From positions 1-9,032 of the forward strand of contig JAQVLL010000056.1 in NCBI GenBank assembly GCA_028704195.1: 9,032 nucleotides of DNA. Reading direction: 5' to 3'. Position numbers and translations under genes: made by a program. Position 1 is the first letter of the stretch. Each line of letters opens with the position of its first letter. The DNA comes from Smithellaceae bacterium (GTDB lineage: Bacteria > Desulfobacterota > Syntrophia > Syntrophales > Smithellaceae). Shown piece after piece: positions 1-7,686 of this stretch. The notes beneath the pieces were generated by a model. That model was not told the DNA's origin. It saw only the letters and a program-made list of their open reading frames with translations, and did no database searches.

Positions 1-688
1 CCAGTTCGAACTTGCCGGGTTTGGTAATCACCGCGCCGGTGAAAGCGCCTTTTTCATAACCGAACAGTTCGCTTTCCATCAGTGTTTCAGCAATAGCCGC
101 GCAGTTGATTTTGATCAGCGGATTATTTTTCCGCGGTGAATTCCTGTGAATCGCCTCGGCCACCAGTTCCTTGCCCGTGCCGGTTTCACCGTTAATGAGG
201 ACGGTTGTTGCGGTGGGGGCCACCTGTTTAATCGCGTCAAATACGTCCATGGTTGATTGACTGGATCCGATGATGCCACCGCGTTCAATTTCTTCCGGGG
301 GCAGGAGAAGTTCATTTTCCTTCAGATCCCTTGTTTTGATTGCTTTGGATACAACATTTTTCAATTCCTCGAGTTCGAAGGGTTTTGTGATGTAATCCAG
401 GGCTCCTTTTTTCAACGCTTCAACGGCCGTTGCGACGGTTCCGTGGGCCGTGATGATGATTACCGGAATATCCGGGTACTTCCGGCTGACGCGGTCCAGC
501 AGTTCCATGCCGTCGATTTGCGGCATTTTCAAATCTGTAATTACAGCAGCAAACAGGCCGGATTTCAGAATCTGAAGCGCTTCGGAACCATTGGAGGCCG
601 CGGTAACTTCATACCCTTCTTTCTTCAGCATGGCAGCCAGGACCAGCCTCATGTTCAATTCATCATCGACAATTAATATTCTGTTCAT
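1..688 (-). CDS. sigma-54-dependent response regulator, NtrC family (3' part missing)
   Basis: Partner of the adjacent histidine kinase. It should be a cytoplasmic activator that drives sigma-54 promoters by ATP hydrolysis. Reading back from the ATG at 688 gives 229 codons with no stop before the window edge. The receiver domain (about 1-118) has the acidic pair D8-D9, phosphoacceptor D52 in TDLKMP, T80 and K102 in TKPF. A short linker leads to the AAA+ domain (from about 137): Walker A GETGTGKE at 167-174 and the sigma-54 contact motif GAFTGA at 214-219. Walker B, the rest of the AAA+ domain and the DNA-binding domain lie outside the window. The Shine-Dalgarno is weak (GGA). It follows the kinase gene by 53 bp on the same strand, so the two are probably co-transcribed. 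Family assignment is firm; the target genes cannot be read from here. Confidence 0.95.
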   Translation of the reverse strand, partial: MNRILIVDDELNMRLVLAAMLKKEGYEVTAASNGSEALQILKSGLFAAVITDLKMPQIDGMELLDRVSRKYPDIPVIIITAHGTVATAVEALKKGALDYITKPFELEELKNVVSKAIKTRDLKENELLLPPEEIERGGIIGSSQSTMDVFDAIKQVAPTATTVLINGETGTGKELVAEAIHRNSPRKNNPLIKINCAAIAETLMESELFGYEKGAFTGAVITKPGKFEL

Positions 689-741
689 AGTTTCCAGTTA
701 TTAGAACTTGATGATTAAATCAAGATGGATTGTAGGGGATT

Positions 742-2262
742 TTATTCCCTGGCACCCAGTTGGATAAAGAAGATGCTTCCCTGCCCGGCAATGGATTTTA
801 CCCGGATGGAACCGCCATGTTCCCTGATGATCCGCCTGCATATCGCCAGCCCTAGTCCGACACCGCTTTCTTTTGTTGTGTAAAAAGGCTTGAAAATGTC
901 CTTAAGGTTTTCCGGACGGATTCCGTTTCCCGTGTCCTGTATGGAAATATCGACAGCCGGACCCTTGCCGGTTTGAATTTGCGATGTTTTGTAAGTAAGA
1001 TCGCCGCCCCGGGGCATGGCTTCAATTGCGTTGAGGGAAATGTTAATCATGACCTGAAGCAGCTGCTGTTCATCGATATCAACCTGTGGCAGTCCCTCCT
1101 GAAGCTCCTGGAAAATGGCAACATTCCCGGTCATGCGATTCGCGGCGATGATGGAAATCGTCCGGAGAACAATGGCATTGATGTCCCGTGACCGGATTTT
1201 GCTGCTCGCGGGACGGGCGTAATCCAGAAATTGGCTGACGACGGTGTTCAGGCGGTTCACCTCCTCGATGATCACTTTAAGAAGCTGCCCCTGTTCTTCC
1301 GTAGCCGCCTCGGACTGAAGGCATTGCGCCGCGCCTTTGATTGAACCCAGCGGATTACGGATTTCGTGGGCAAAAACCGGGGCCATTTCCGCAAGCATCA
1401 ATGCTTTTTCCTTCTCCAGTTTTTCATCAAATTCGTAGAGCGACGTAAAGACGTCCTTGCTTTCCGGATAGAGGGCGTTAAACATGTTTTTTAACATCAT
1501 CTTGACCGGAGTGATGGAAATGATGATTAGAAAAGACATCATAAAGACACTGGTAAAAGAAGGCGGACTGCCGCTGAAAAAGAAAGATACCAGATAAATA
1601 ATCGCCGCACCGGTCAGTGTGCTGACGACGATAACCAGGGCCCTCACGAAAAAATGGTGCAGTTCGGAAAGCTGGGGATATGCAACAATCAAAAGGGTGA
1701 AATAAAGCAGTGCCGATAAAACAAGACCGCTGAGAGGTGCAAAATGGTATCCCAGATAAGCTGAAAGATCGACCAAACAGATGAAAGCGGCTGCTGAACA
1801 GGCAAACAGCAGATAGCTCAGGCGTCTTTTTTCTGTTGACGGTGATAATCTGTTCACATGGTACAGCAGGGAAAAATAACAGACACCAAGGACCATGCAA
1901 ATATAGGCGATTAGAGAAAGATGAAAACCCGATCGCGTGCCAAGAGGGGTAAATTGCGAAACAGCTCCCGCTACACTAATCAGAGACACCACGGTCGCAG
2001 ACCCCTTCGAAAGAAAGGATTCATTGCGGGTGAGCATTCGGGAAAAAAAGACAACCGCGGGAGGGATGGCCAGAAGGCCCAGGTGTTCAAGATGATTCCA
2101 GAAACCGGCGGCGATAAGCCCTTTGAGAAAAGCGGCCGCCTGGGAAATGAAAACGGTCAGGCACAGGACGGCAAAAGACTTTTGCAGCCTGTCCATTTTT
2201 CCCGTGATGAACAGTGAAAGGGCAATCGTGAAACTGGTCGCCGCCAGTGTAAAGGTATCCAT
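742..2262 (-). CDS. membrane histidine kinase, NtrB/AtoS-like catalytic core with multi-pass N-terminus
   Basis: Sensor kinase of 506 residues that should phosphorylate the regulator encoded just downstream. By eye, about nine hydrophobic segments lie between residues 5 and 252 (near 5-20, 29-51, 60-76, 87-104, 113-135, 148-170, 174-196, 205-230 and 236-252), with no sizeable periplasmic domain and no recognised PAS or HAMP. The dimerisation/phosphoacceptor helix has H299 in FAHEIRNPLGSIKG. The ATP-binding domain has an N-box NISLNAIEA (407-415), G1 DTGNG (443-447), an F-box FKPFYTT (457-463) and G2 GVGLGLA (467-473). All catalytic motifs are intact. The start at 2262 puts the first membrane segment at the N-terminus; the ribosome site is weak (CGGAA). 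The signal sensed is unknown. A membrane-borne stimulus is a guess from the topology. Confidence 0.93.
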   Translation of the reverse strand: MDTFTLAATSFTIALSLFITGKMDRLQKSFAVLCLTVFISQAAAFLKGLIAAGFWNHLEHLGLLAIPPAVVFFSRMLTRNESFLSKGSATVVSLISVAGAVSQFTPLGTRSGFHLSLIAYICMVLGVCYFSLLYHVNRLSPSTEKRRLSYLLFACSAAAFICLVDLSAYLGYHFAPLSGLVLSALLYFTLLIVAYPQLSELHHFFVRALVIVVSTLTGAAIIYLVSFFFSGSPPSFTSVFMMSFLIIISITPVKMMLKNMFNALYPESKDVFTSLYEFDEKLEKEKALMLAEMAPVFAHEIRNPLGSIKGAAQCLQSEAATEEQGQLLKVIIEEVNRLNTVVSQFLDYARPASSKIRSRDINAIVLRTISIIAANRMTGNVAIFQELQEGLPQVDIDEQQLLQVMINISLNAIEAMPRGGDLTYKTSQIQTGKGPAVDISIQDTGNGIRPENLKDIFKPFYTTKESGVGLGLAICRRIIREHGGSIRVKSIAGQGSIFFIQLGARE

Positions 2263-2384
2263 GGCAATTCCGTTATTTTTGGCTTAGGGTGACTACCTAT
2301 ACCGCAGAAAAATGAAAAAGCTAAGAAAAATTTCCTTTTGATTCTTCAGCATGAAGACGGGGATGCGTTTTATATCGCAAAAGA

Positions 2385-2413
2385 TTGACTTTTTACCCGC
2401 ACTGAATTAAGAA
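2385..2413 (+). promoter_or_regulatory. candidate sigma-70 promoter for the DHS-like gene
   Basis: TTGACT (2385-2390), a 17-bp spacer, then TAAGAA (2408-2413). The -35 is good and the -10 poor. It lies 40 bp upstream of the ATG at 2454, in the 191-bp divergent gap shared with the histidine kinase gene. No convincing promoter was found for the kinase on the other strand. Confidence 0.4.
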
Positions 2414-2453
2414 TCAAAATCAATGTAAGATAAAAAAAGGGATCGGTGAATTC

Positions 2454-3503
2454 ATGAGGAAAAAGGATTTATTAAAGAATGCAGTTGAGCATATTGATAT
2501 TAAAGCGATCAATTCAGTAGAAATGATCCGGGCCATGAAGAAGATGTCCTTTTCCGCGAGGGACCTGGCATCGGCGGCTGATATCTACGACCGGATGCTT
2601 TGCGAAAAAAAATGTGCCGTTATTCTGACGCTGGCTGGTTCAACCAGCGCCGCTGGCTGCATGCAGCTGTATGTGGATCTGGTGAAAAACAATATGGTGG
2701 ACGCGATCGTGGCGACCGGCGCTTCGATTGTCGATATGGATTTTTTTGAAGCACTGGGTTTCAAGCATTATCAGGGCACGCCGTTTATTGACGACAAGTT
2801 ATTGAGGAGCCTGTATATTGACCGGATTTACGATACCTTTATCAGTGAAGACGATCTGCAGTACTGCGATCGAACGATTAAAAAAATAGCGGATGGGTTG
2901 CCCCCGCGTTCTTATTCATCGAGGGAGTTCATCTGCGAAATGGGCAGGTATCTGGTCAGGCATTCCAAAAAGAAAGAATCCCTGGTTCAGGCGGCTTATG
3001 AAAACCATGTGCCGATTTTCTGCCCCGCGTTTTCTGACAGTTCAGCGGGGTTTGGTCTGGTGATGCATCAGTATGAGCGGCCCGATAATCATCTTTCCAT
3101 TGACTCCGTGAAGGATTTTCTGGAATTGACCATGATCAAGATCCATGCGGGGACCACCGGACTTTTAATGATCGGGGGCGGTGTGCCGAAAAATTTTGCG
3201 CAGGATACTGTCGTCTGTGCGGAAATTCTGGGCAAGAATGTTCCCATGCATAAATACGCGGTTCAGATTACCGTTGCCGATGTCCGCGATGGCGCCTGCT
3301 CGAGTTCCACGCTCAAGGAAGCAAATTCCTGGGGAAAGGTGGATTCATCGTGCGAACAGATGGTTTACGCGGAAGCCACGACGGTTCTGCCTCTTCTGGC
3401 CAGTTATGCCTACCACAAGGGAAACTGGAAAAAACGTAAAAAGTGGGAACTTTCCAGGCTCTTCAATGACACGTCCGGAAAGACCGGCAGGAAGATAAAA
3501 TAA
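2454..3503 (+). CDS. speY: deoxyhypusine synthase-like protein, probable homospermidine synthase type (SpeY-like)
   Basis: NAD-dependent aminobutyl-transfer enzyme of the deoxyhypusine synthase (DHS) fold, 349 residues, close to the usual DHS length. Visible motifs are TLAGSTSAAG (59-68) and VATGAS (86-91) in the nucleotide-binding part, GGGVPKNF (241-248), and EANSWGKVD (289-297). The last contains K295, equivalent to the lysine that forms the covalent aminobutyl intermediate in DHS. Bacteria lack eIF5A, the normal DHS substrate, and bacterial DHS-like proteins have been linked to homospermidine synthesis, so a polyamine role is more likely than protein modification. The position that is His in human DHS (GGGVVKHH) is Asn247 here, so substrate preference may differ. 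The gene stands alone between a divergent kinase and a tRNA gene. Family is firm; exact reaction and symbol are inferred. Confidence 0.8.
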   Translation: MRKKDLLKNAVEHIDIKAINSVEMIRAMKKMSFSARDLASAADIYDRMLCEKKCAVILTLAGSTSAAGCMQLYVDLVKNNMVDAIVATGASIVDMDFFEALGFKHYQGTPFIDDKLLRSLYIDRIYDTFISEDDLQYCDRTIKKIADGLPPRSYSSREFICEMGRYLVRHSKKKESLVQAAYENHVPIFCPAFSDSSAGFGLVMHQYERPDNHLSIDSVKDFLELTMIKIHAGTTGLLMIGGGVPKNFAQDTVVCAEILGKNVPMHKYAVQITVADVRDGACSSSTLKEANSWGKVDSSCEQMVYAEATTVLPLLASYAYHKGNWKKRKKWELSRLFNDTSGKTGRKIK

Positions 3504-3613
3504 TCCATAAAAGGGACGAGGGGATTTCTTTTATTGCCCGTTTCATGTAAAATGAAAAACCATCGTGAGTCGCGGGCGTCATGGAATTTTCAGGATTTTG
3601 CCGGAAGAGGTCT

Positions 3614-3689
3614 TGGTGGAGATGAGGGGGATCGAACCCCTGGCCTCGGCGTTGCGAACGCCGCGCTCTCCCAGCTGAGCTACATCCCC
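3614..3689 (-). tRNA. tRNA-Ala (anticodon CGC)
   Basis: A 76-nt cloverleaf reads on the minus strand with CCA encoded. The acceptor stem GGGGATG/CATCTCC contains the G3-U70 wobble that marks alanine tRNAs. The D-arm is GCTC/GAGC, the anticodon stem CGGCG/CGCCG with loop TTCGCAA, and the T-arm AGGGG/CCCCT with loop TTCGATC. Anticodon CGC reads GCG alanine codons. The gene is not in an rRNA operon and has its own promoter. No clear downstream terminator was found. Confidence 0.97.
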
Positions 3690-3709
3690 AACCATAAAAA
3701 AACGCCGCG

Positions 3710-3738
3710 AGCATATAGTTTGATTGCCCCGATGTCAA
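3710..3738 (-). promoter_or_regulatory. sigma-70 promoter of the tRNA-Ala gene
   Basis: On the minus strand TTGACA (3733-3738) is separated by exactly 17 bp from TATGCT (3710-3715). A GC-rich discriminator (CGCGGCG) follows, as is common at stringently controlled stable-RNA promoters. The predicted start is about 15-20 bp before the mature tRNA. It is back to back with the pilT promoter about 55 bp away. Confidence 0.75.
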
Positions 3739-3793
3739 GAATTAGTTAGGAATCTGTTGAAAAATAGAAACCGGTTTTGCTCTGAATCTCGGC

Positions 3794-3823
3794 TTGACAA
3801 AGCAGGCTGGTTTTTCCTATACT
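3794..3823 (+). promoter_or_regulatory. sigma-70 promoter of the pilT operon
   Basis: Perfect -35 TTGACA (3794-3799), an 18-bp spacer and a near-perfect -10 TATACT (3818-3823). The predicted start near 3830 leaves a leader of about 85 nt before the ATG at 3915. This is the strongest promoter seen in the window. Confidence 0.75.
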
Positions 3824-3833
3824 TAAAGCAGTT

Positions 3834-3848
3834 TAATGATCATTATCA
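3834..3848 (+). promoter_or_regulatory. Fur-box-like operator overlapping the pilT transcription start
   Basis: The 15-mer contains the perfect palindrome AATGATCATT (3835-3844) and continues ATCA. Its reverse complement matches the 7-1-7 Fur consensus TGATAATNATTATCA at the first seven bases and five of the last seven. It starts about 10 bp after the -10 hexamer, where a bound repressor would block initiation. An AT-rich chance match is possible. Confidence 0.4.
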
Positions 3849-3914
3849 TTTATAAAAAGTAATTGTTTTTCGAACACAACACCAAGTTAAATTTAACATT
3901 CACAGGAGAAATTC

Positions 3915-4997
3915 ATGGCAAAAATCGACGCTTTTTTTCAACTGATGCATGACCATCAGGCATCTGACCTTCACCTTGTGTCGGGCCAGCAGCCTGCCAT
4001 ACGTATTCGCGGCGATATTGAACGCATAAAATATGATATATTAAATAATGATTCCCTCAAAGCGCTCCTCTATGAGATCACGCCGGAACATAAAATCAAG
4101 CATTTTGAAGAAACCGGTGATGTCGATTTTGCCTATGAAATTCCCGGACTTGCAAGATACCGCGCCAATTATTTTCAGCAGAAGTATGGCATCGCGGCGG
4201 TGTTTCGTGAAATTCCCAGCAAAATTGCCACATGCGTGGAACTGGGAATGCCGTCCGTCATTGCCAAACTGGCCATGCTGCCACGCGGGCTGGTGCTGGT
4301 GACCGGACCGACCGGAAGCGGCAAATCGACGACATTGGCGGCGATTATTGATGAGGCAAACCGCCTCCGCAGGGATCATATCATTACAATTGAAGATCCC
4401 ATTGAATTTGTGCACAAAAGTCAAAACTGCATCGTTAACCATCGTGAAGTGGGGATTCATACGAAAACATTTTCGGCGGCGCTGCGAGGCGCGCTTCGTG
4501 AAGATCCGGACATCATTATGGTCGGCGAAATGCGCGACCTTGAAACCACGGCACTGGCGGTTGAAGCTGCTTCTACCGGACACCTGGTATTTGCGACCGT
4601 CCACACCACCAGCGCGGTGAAAACGGTTGACCGTGTCGTTGAAATATTTCCGGAATCGGAGCAGCTACAGATTCGGTCAACGCTGGCCGATGGATTAAGA
4701 GCGGTAATCTCCCAGGTGATTTTCAAAAGAGTCGACATCAAGAACCGCTGTGTTGCCCTGGAAATTCTCATTGCCAATGCGGCGGTGCGCAACCTCATCC
4801 GGGAACAGAAAACCTATCAGATTCCGTCCATGATCCAGACGGGCAAGAAATACGGCATGCAGCTTCTGGACGACGGCATTATGGATCTTTATAATCGAGG
4901 ATGGATCAGTGGCGAAGACGCGTATATGAAGGCAAATGACAAGCCCAGATTCCGTCCGCTTTTAAAATATCCACCGACAGACTTTACCGAAGTTTAG
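3915..4997 (+). CDS. pilT: type IV pilus retraction ATPase PilT
   Basis: Hexameric cytoplasmic ATPase that disassembles type IV pili, powering twitching motility and DNA or surface retraction. At 360 residues it is close to the usual PilT length. The N-terminal domain has ASDLHL (16-21). The RecA-like domain has Walker A GPTGSGKST (131-139), the Asp box TIEDPIEF (158-165) with the catalytic glutamate, Walker B DIIMVGEMRD (199-208) and the His box TGHLVFATVHTTSA (221-234). AVRNLIREQK (290-299) matches the AIRNLIRE motif that distinguishes PilT and is needed for retraction. AGGAG 8 bp before the ATG fixes the start. It heads an operon with a second PilT-like gene 12 bp downstream. It may be iron-regulated through the Fur-like site upstream (inference). 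Confidence 0.95.
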   Translation: MAKIDAFFQLMHDHQASDLHLVSGQQPAIRIRGDIERIKYDILNNDSLKALLYEITPEHKIKHFEETGDVDFAYEIPGLARYRANYFQQKYGIAAVFREIPSKIATCVELGMPSVIAKLAMLPRGLVLVTGPTGSGKSTTLAAIIDEANRLRRDHIITIEDPIEFVHKSQNCIVNHREVGIHTKTFSAALRGALREDPDIIMVGEMRDLETTALAVEAASTGHLVFATVHTTSAVKTVDRVVEIFPESEQLQIRSTLADGLRAVISQVIFKRVDIKNRCVALEILIANAAVRNLIREQKTYQIPSMIQTGKKYGMQLLDDGIMDLYNRGWISGEDAYMKANDKPRFRPLLKYPPTDFTEV

Positions 4998-5009
4998 AGA
5001 GGATTTTTT

Positions 5010-6197
5010 ATGAGAAAACCGGAAATAGACCATATCCTGATCAAAATGCTGGAATCCAGTGCCAACATCTCCGACATCATCCTGACGGTCGATAAGCCTT
5101 TTCAAGTGGAGGCCGCCGGTATTTTGGTGCCGGTGGAACTTGAACCTCACTTGGAAAGACTGACACCGTTTCAAACGGAAACGTTCGCGCTGAATTTGAT
5201 CAATCAGGACCGTCGCCTGATGGATGTATTGATGAACGAGGGTTCCTGTGACCTTTCCTATGAATTGCCGGGCCTTGCCCGTTTCCGCGTGAATATATTT
5301 TCGCAGCGCGGTCAGTATTCCATTGTCCTGAGAAAACTGGAAACGCAGATTCCTTCGTTTACCGAACTGGGTCTTCCGGAAGCATACCAGCGCGTCGCCA
5401 CGGAAAAAAACGGCATTGTTCTGGTGACCGGTGCAACCGGTTCGGGTAAAACGACATCGCTCGCCGCCGTCATCAATGACATCAACGAAAAGAATCCGGT
5501 TCACATCATCACGCTGGAGGACCCGATCGAATACACTCACACGCAGAAAAAAGCGACGGTCAATCAGAGGGAACTGGGCAAGGATTTTGACTCGTTTGCC
5601 AATGGTTTGCGCGCAGCATTGCGCCAGGCCCCCAAAGTCATCCTGGTGGGCGAAATGCGCGATCGCGAATCGGTTGAGATTGCTTTGAATGCCGCGGAAA
5701 CGGGACATCTTGTTTTGAGTACGCTGCATACAACCGATGCCGGTCAAACGGTCAATCGTATTCTGGGTATGTTTGCGATCGAAGAAGAAAATCAGATCCG
5801 AACGCGTCTGGCGGATTCATTGCGCTGGATTATCTGCCAGCGGTTGCTGCCTAAAATCGGAGGCGGCCGGGTTGCCGCGTTTGAAGCCCTGGGAACATCT
5901 TTGAGGGTCAAGGACATTGTTCTTCACGGAGAAACAGAGGGGAAGACGTTTCAGGATATCATTCAGCAGGGCAAGGCGTTCGGAATGGTCACGTTCGATA
6001 ATGCCATTGTTGAACTCTTTGCCAAAGGCCTGATTACCGAAGAAACCGCCAAAGCCTATGCGTCCAACCGCTCCAATATTTCACGCGGTATCGATTCCAT
6101 CAAAAGCGCGAGGGGAGAGAAAACAACAGACATCGAAAGTCTCGAGGTAGACCGGTTTTACGGTAAAGATAAGATGAAGGACAAGTTCTGGGGATAA
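5010..6197 (+). CDS. PilT/PilU-family twitching motility ATPase
   Basis: Second retraction-type ATPase, 395 residues, probably an accessory motor acting with the upstream PilT as PilU does in other bacteria. Motifs are Walker A GATGSGKTT (141-149), Asp box TLEDPIEY (168-175), Walker B KVILVGEMRD (209-218) and His box TGHLVLSTLHTTDA (231-244), so ATP hydrolysis should be intact. In place of AIRNLIRE there is the divergent SLRVKDIVLHGE (297-308). It also carries a charged C-terminal extension (about 365-395) that the first PilT lacks. Both features fit PilU better than PilT. The ribosome site GAGAGGA lies 12 bp after the preceding stop, indicating tight co-transcription. I left the symbol blank because PilT paralogue and PilU cannot be separated here. 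Confidence 0.92.
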   Translation: MRKPEIDHILIKMLESSANISDIILTVDKPFQVEAAGILVPVELEPHLERLTPFQTETFALNLINQDRRLMDVLMNEGSCDLSYELPGLARFRVNIFSQRGQYSIVLRKLETQIPSFTELGLPEAYQRVATEKNGIVLVTGATGSGKTTSLAAVINDINEKNPVHIITLEDPIEYTHTQKKATVNQRELGKDFDSFANGLRAALRQAPKVILVGEMRDRESVEIALNAAETGHLVLSTLHTTDAGQTVNRILGMFAIEEENQIRTRLADSLRWIICQRLLPKIGGGRVAAFEALGTSLRVKDIVLHGETEGKTFQDIIQQGKAFGMVTFDNAIVELFAKGLITEETAKAYASNRSNISRGIDSIKSARGEKTTDIESLEVDRFYGKDKMKDKFWG

Positions 6198-6237
6198 GAG
6201 CAAGACCTTTTTCAATGGACAGACGAAGGAGACGTCA

Positions 6238-6750
6238 ATGGCCGAAGAAACAGCAAAACCAGTGGCAAAAAAAGCGGCAGAAGGAATTGATTATTCCGGA
6301 AGACCTTTTGGTTATACGATACCGGATACACAAACAGCGATGGTTTGTGAACAGGATCCCGTGATACGGGAAAAGGTGGTGACTGATTTAAAGAAAATGG
6401 GGTTTTTAACCTCTCAGCCGGCCACATACAAAGACGCTCTCAAACATATGCGTTTTCATGTTTTTAACGTTGTTTTTGTGGATGATGATTTTGACACCGG
6501 TGTCTGGGAGACCAATAACGTTCTTCGTTATCTGGAAAATCTGAACATGGCCGTAAGACGCCAGGTTTACGTCGTTTTAGTCAGCGCGACGCTTCCAACG
6601 ATGGATAATATGCAGGCGTTCAACAAGAGTGTGAATCTGATTATTAACAAGCGGGACATCGGCGCTTTGGAAAAGATATTGCGCCAGGCCATGGCGGAAG
6701 ATGAAGATTTTTATCACGTCTTCAAGGAAATGATTCGAAAGCAGAGTTAA
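6238..6750 (+). CDS. atypical receiver-like (CheY-fold) protein of the pilT operon
   Basis: A 170-residue protein I recognise only at fold level. After an Ala/Lys-rich, probably disordered tail (1-15), residues 33-150 follow the beta/alpha rhythm of a response-regulator receiver: TAMVCEQDP (strand 1, D40), NVVFVDDDFD (strand 3, D82 at the phosphoacceptor place), VVLVSATLP (strand 4, S116/T118) and LIINKRD (strand 5, K138). Similarity is weak and the N-terminal acidic pair is reduced to E38/D40, so phosphorylation is uncertain. No output domain follows. GAAGGAG 6 bp before the ATG fixes the start. It follows the second PilT gene by 40 bp with no visible terminator, so it is probably co-transcribed and may tune the motor. 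Its function is unknown. Confidence 0.8.
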   Translation: MAEETAKPVAKKAAEGIDYSGRPFGYTIPDTQTAMVCEQDPVIREKVVTDLKKMGFLTSQPATYKDALKHMRFHVFNVVFVDDDFDTGVWETNNVLRYLENLNMAVRRQVYVVLVSATLPTMDNMQAFNKSVNLIINKRDIGALEKILRQAMAEDEDFYHVFKEMIRKQS

Positions 6751-6762
6751 ATGGTCTCTGTC

Positions 6763-7680
6763 TCAAACGGATGTTTTTTTAGAGCGGCCGGAGGCTTGCC
6801 GGGCTTCTTCCAGGTTTTGACGGCAGGGTATCGATGCGTCAAAGGAAAGTGCGGATTCAAAAGCTTTAACCGCGTTGTCAAAATATTCCGCTTTCATCAA
6901 AGAAATGCCCAGACGATTCAAATAGGCCGCAGTATGCGCGGGGTTGTATTCACATGCTTTTTCATATTGGACAAATGCGTCGGGAATCTTCTTTGTAGCA
7001 ACCAGAATATCTCCGAGAGAACAATAGTAAAGACTGTTGGACGGAGAAAGTTCCAGACAGTTGAGCAGCAGCTCTCTCGCCTCGTTGAAAAGGCCTTTCT
7101 TCATACATAAATCGGCTGCCTGAAAGAGGTACCGGTCCGCCTCGTCCGGATCAATAATGCCGGCCTGACGATAGGCGTTTTCAAACTCCTGATTCTTTCC
7201 GTCTGCCAGAAGGGCTTGACCTAAAAGGCAGTGAAAAAATGGATTGTCTGCTTCCATCGATGTCAGCATCTTGAATGCGTCGCAGGATTTTTCACTCTGG
7301 CCGGAGAGCAGATAAGCCGTTCCCAGTTCTTTCAGTAATCCGACATCTTCCGGCTGCACCCTGGCTGCTTTCTCGCAAATGGCGACCAGGCTTTCGATCT
7401 GTCCCTCCTGCTTATAAATGCGCACCAGTTCATCGTAGGCAAAGCCGGTAAAGACTTTACGCTGGAGTTCGCGATCCAGGAGGATTTCCCAGTATTCAAT
7501 GGAACGCTGTTTATCGCCGCTGTCCCAATACGCCCAGGCCAGGCGAAGCATCACGGATTCATCGTCCGGATAAAGCTCATGGAGCTCCTGCAGGCAGGCA
7601 ATGGCGTCGATCAATTGCCCATGGTCCAGCAGCTCGTCAGCCCGATCAAGTTTTTTTGTGATATTTTTTTCCTGAATCAT
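6763..7680 (-). CDS. tetratricopeptide repeat (TPR) protein
   Basis: A 305-residue soluble protein built almost wholly of TPR helices, hence a protein-interaction scaffold of unknown partner. Repeat-like units are visible near 11-38, 42-70, 81-108, 115-142, 148-176, 184-212, 217-246 and 252-280, with typical patterns such as GTAYLLSGQSEKSCDAFKML and AVKAFESALSFD. No signal peptide, transmembrane segment or enzymatic domain is evident. The ATG at 7680 is the only sensible start: the first repeat begins at once, and the next candidate (TTG, codon 23) would cut it. Yet it has no Shine-Dalgarno and lies 6 bp beyond the T-tract of a strong terminator. The gene converges on the receiver-like gene with 12 bp between stops and no clear terminator in the gap. 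Confidence 0.88.
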   Translation of the reverse strand: MIQEKNITKKLDRADELLDHGQLIDAIACLQELHELYPDDESVMLRLAWAYWDSGDKQRSIEYWEILLDRELQRKVFTGFAYDELVRIYKQEGQIESLVAICEKAARVQPEDVGLLKELGTAYLLSGQSEKSCDAFKMLTSMEADNPFFHCLLGQALLADGKNQEFENAYRQAGIIDPDEADRYLFQAADLCMKKGLFNEARELLLNCLELSPSNSLYYCSLGDILVATKKIPDAFVQYEKACEYNPAHTAAYLNRLGISLMKAEYFDNAVKAFESALSFDASIPCRQNLEEARQASGRSKKTSV

Positions 7681-7686
7681 AGAGTT

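Noticed and set aside
257..676. Plus-strand open frame opposite the response regulator
   Set aside because: The minus strand here encodes an unmistakable receiver plus AAA+ domain, so this is its shadow.
745..765. Sigma-54 promoter-like TGGCAC near the end of the histidine kinase gene
   Set aside because: The -12 half reads TTGG rather than TTGC at the wrong spacing, and it lies inside coding sequence.
3505..3540. Possible terminator after the DHS-like gene: ATAAAAG ... CTTTTAT
   Set aside because: The arms are AT-rich, the loop is 14 nt and no T-tract follows, so stability would be poor.
4041..5747. Long minus-strand open frames opposite the two PilT genes (4041-4604, 4962-5747)
   Set aside because: They are antisense shadows of genes with full motif sets, and have no recognisable domain or ribosome site.
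6743..6777. Hairpin CAGAG...CTCTG between the convergent receiver-like and TPR genes, with seven T residues further on
   Set aside because: The stem is only 5-6 bp and the T-tract is about 13 nt away, so it is not a convincing terminator on either strand.
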